Source: Clostridiales bacterium (lineage in GTDB: Bacteria > Bacillota > Clostridia > Lachnospirales > Lachnospiraceae). Taken from it: 37,783 nucleotides of DNA. The stretch is taken from contig JAJQCB010000005.1 in the NCBI GenBank assembly GCA_021203005.1, positions 1 through 37,783 on the forward strand, written 5' to 3'. The first letter of the stretch is position 1, and the number at the start of each line of letters is the position of its first letter. A model generated the notes under the pieces. The model did not search any database. It was not told where the DNA came from and saw only the letters and a program-made list of their open reading frames with translations. Of this stretch, positions 36,459-37,783 are shown piece after piece. Made by a program: the position numbers and the translations under genes.

Positions 36459-37097
36459 TTAAGCAGGGCAGCCGCAGCCCGGTTTACAGCCCGCGATTCC
36501 CTTAACATCAAATTCCGGGTTGAACGCATAGAAGTTTTTCTCATTTAATCGATCCGTCACAATGCGGAGTCCCTCGCCGAACCGCTGGAAGTGGACGACC
36601 TCACGCTCCCGCAAAAAGCGGATCGGATCGCAGACCTCCGGGTCTTTGACCAGGCGGAGGATGTTGTCATAGGTGGTTCTCGCCTTCTGCTCTGCAGCCA
36701 TATCCTCAAAGAGATCCGTGATGGCATCTCCCTTTGACTGATATTCGCACGCGTTCTGCGGGATGCCGGCTGCCGCCGCGGGCCATAAGCCCAGCGTGTG
36801 ATCCACATAGTAGGTGTCAAACCCGCTCTTTTTGATTTCCTCCGGAGTCAGATCCTGCGTCAGCTGTTTCACAATCGCGCAGATCATTTCCATGTGCGCC
36901 AGTTCCTCCGTGCCGATGTCCGTGAGCAGACCGGCCACCTCTTTATACGGCATGGAATACCGCTGGGACAGGTAGCGCATAGACGCGGACATCTCGCCGT
37001 CAGGCCCGCCAAACTGTGAGATAATTATCTTTGCAATCCCGGGGTCGGATTTTGTGATGTTGACCGGATACTGCAGTCTTCTCTCATAATTCCACAT
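36459..37097 (-). CDS. cotJC: Spore coat protein CotJC, manganese catalase family
   Basis: A 212-residue ferritin-like protein of the manganese catalase family, a spore coat component made in the mother cell. The dinuclear metal ligands are visible: E35 (GEMSASM), E65 and H68 (EELAH), E136 (AEQKAR) and E166 with H169 (EVVHF). The C-terminus is cysteine-rich (GCKPGCGCPA), which could crosslink in the coat. It follows cotJB by 3 bases. Catalase activity of CotJC is reported in some relatives; here it is inferred from the ligands. Confidence 0.95.
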   Translation of the reverse strand: MWNYERRLQYPVNITKSDPGIAKIIISQFGGPDGEMSASMRYLSQRYSMPYKEVAGLLTDIGTEELAHMEMICAIVKQLTQDLTPEEIKKSGFDTYYVDHTLGLWPAAAAGIPQNACEYQSKGDAITDLFEDMAAEQKARTTYDNILRLVKDPEVCDPIRFLREREVVHFQRFGEGLRIVTDRLNEKNFYAFNPEFDVKGIAGCKPGCGCPA

Positions 37098-37100
37098 AAC

Positions 37101-37379
37101 TTAAAAATACCCCCTTTCCCACGGCCAGCACTGTACCGACCACTTCCAGACATCATGCTCCTCGCCGCCGAACTGCGTCAGCGGGCCGTATTTGTGCTCG
37201 TATTCTGAGCAAGCCTTCTGATACATGTGATTCATGTGATTGTAGTAATCCAGCGCCTCCTGGTCTTTCGGATGGGTATCCAGGTACAGTGTGATATCGC
37301 TCAGTGCAAATCCATACTGGTTCACCGCCTGGAACAGCCTCATTTTTTCCGAAGCATTACAATTGCAGGACATACTCAT
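37101..37379 (-). CDS. cotJB: Spore coat protein CotJB
   Basis: A 92-residue CotJB. The family text RLFQAVNQYGFALSDITLYLDTHPKDQEALDYYN is slightly varied but clear, as is the end YGPLTQFGGE...WPWERGYF. The start codon overlaps the cotJA stop as TGATG, so they are coupled, and GGAGG lies upstream inside cotJA. A second ATG two codons on is also possible. It is needed with CotJA and CotJC for coat incorporation in Bacillus. Confidence 0.95.
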   Translation of the reverse strand: MSMSCNCNASEKMRLFQAVNQYGFALSDITLYLDTHPKDQEALDYYNHMNHMYQKACSEYEHKYGPLTQFGGEEHDVWKWSVQCWPWERGYF

Positions 37380-37579
37380 CAGCAGTTTCCTCCTTTCCCG
37401 GTGAACGGTTTATCTAATTCGGGAAAAATAGTTCCGACTGTAAGCGCCCGATCCAGCTCATACGTCCGCGCGAAATGCTGCCACGGCACATACGCCATTG
37501 CGATCGGCATGCGGTCGATGGCGTACGGCATGCCGCCGTTCATCTGCATCGTCCGGTAATTTCCTGTATTGCAACTCAA
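37379..37579 (-). CDS. cotJA: Spore coat associated protein CotJA
   Basis: A 66-residue CotJA. The conserved core reads MAYVPWQHFARTYELDRALTVGTIFPELDKPF. It appears to start at TTG (TTG AGT TGC) with AAAGGG 8 bases upstream; an ATG ten codons later is an alternative. It is the first gene of cotJABC and lies about 22 bases from the predicted sigma-K/E start. Confidence 0.93.
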   Translation of the reverse strand: MSCNTGNYRTMQMNGGMPYAIDRMPIAMAYVPWQHFARTYELDRALTVGTIFPELDKPFTGKGGNC

Positions 37580-37608
37580 TTTGATTGCCCTTTCTGATGG
37601 ATTTACTG

Positions 37609-37637
37609 TAATATATGCGGAATCGGCGGCATAGGTT
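37609..37637 (-). promoter_or_regulatory. Mother-cell sigma promoter of cotJABC
   Basis: AACC, 16 bases, CATATATTA on the minus strand. The -10 fits the sigma-K pattern CATAnnnTA exactly and sigma-E CATACAnT nearly; the -35 has the AC expected for sigma-K. In Bacillus subtilis cotJ is sigma-E dependent, so either factor is possible. Confidence 0.5.
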
Positions 37638-37676
37638 CTAATGAATTAAAAAAGACTCTCTTTTTCATTGAAAAAA

Positions 37677-37711
37677 AACGGTCTGTCAGGCAACCTGACA
37701 GACCGTTTTTT
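37677..37711. terminator. Strong bidirectional intrinsic terminator
   Basis: AACGGTCTGTCAGG, CAA, CCTGACAGACCGTT is a perfect 14-bp stem with a 3-base loop, with T6 on the plus side and eight A residues (U8 on the minus side). It would end a minus-strand transcript entering from the right and insulate cotJ. Confidence 0.85.
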
Positions 37712-37730
37712 GGTATTATACTGTGTATAA

Positions 37731-37783
37731 ATCGAGTAGGAGGCGGTGATTAGCCGCCGTCCTCTCACAGCACCGAACGTACG
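37731..37783 (-). mobile_element. 3' end of a group II intron (partial, runs off the window)
   Basis: Read on the minus strand the edge is CGTACGTTCGGTGC, then TGTGAGAGGACGG, then GGCGGCTAATCACCGCC and the end CCTACTCGAT. This resembles the 3' strand of domain V followed by a domain VI hairpin with bulged A and an AY end, as in bacterial class C/B introns. The domain V 5' strand, the maturase gene and the 5' end would lie beyond base 37783. The call rests on motif memory only. Confidence 0.5.

Noticed and set aside
1-37783. CRISPR arrays, tRNA or rRNA genes
   Set aside because: No regularly spaced repeats and no tRNA-like cloverleaf or rRNA sequence was seen on either strand.

Overview
This window looks like chromosome from a spore-forming member of the Clostridia, most likely Lachnospiraceae. 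The evidence is a fused AccD-AccA carboxyltransferase, CodY, a sporulation sigma-K, the cotJABC spore-coat operon, a DUF1292 gene, plant-polysaccharide glycosidases (GH3, GH53), an electron-bifurcation-type Etf system, and purine-rich AGGAGG ribosome binding sites throughout. The genus is not resolved. Nearly all genes lie on the minus strand. I moved many ORF-track starts inward to starts with a good ribosome binding site.

Layout. (1) 1-5049: a minus-strand sugar operon (DUF4867 protein, FucI/AraA-like isomerase, xylulokinase, zinc polyol/sugar dehydrogenase), divergent from a plus-strand GH3 glycosidase (5337-7568). (2) 7569-10846: a membrane-anchored protein of unknown function, a PsiE-like membrane protein, a membrane-fused spermidine-synthase-like protein, and a repeat/terminator region. 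(3) 10847-19205: conserved housekeeping, in transcription order sigK, comM(yifB), dprA, topA, codY, rpsB, tsf. (4) 19279-22748: intracellular GH53 galactanase, trpS, DUF5662, TraX-like protein. (5) 22784-30296: fatty-acid synthesis operon acpP-fabD-fabG-fabF-accB-fabZ-accC-accDA. It is driven by a canonical promoter whose -10 is covered by a 21-bp palindrome of the FabT-box type. accC carries a one-base frameshift, and no enoyl-ACP reductase or fabH is present. (6) 30470-33538: etfA preceded by an acyl-CoA dehydrogenase fused to EtfB. (7) 33539-34177: a 639-bp gene-free stretch holding the ACAD-EtfB promoter, a 312-bp element bounded by near-perfect 36-bp terminal inverted repeats, and the DUF1292 promoter. 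(8) 34178-37579: DUF1292, a UvrD/PcrA helicase apparently read from a leaderless mRNA, and cotJABC with a sigma-K/E-like promoter. (9) 37677-37783: a strong bidirectional terminator and what looks like the 3' end of a group II intron running off the window.

How it fits together: sugar release and entry (GH3, GH53, isomerase/kinase/dehydrogenase) feeds central carbon. Malonyl-CoA and type II fatty-acid synthesis are co-transcribed and probably lipid-regulated. The ACAD-EtfB/EtfA pair is a probable flavin-based enoyl-CoA reductase. The best candidates for something undescribed are the inverted-repeat element at 33691-34002 (with a possible remnant next to codY), the ACAD-EtfB fusion, the DUF4867 sugar operon, and the leaderless helicase gene. 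All functional calls come from reading the sequence; no database searches were run.
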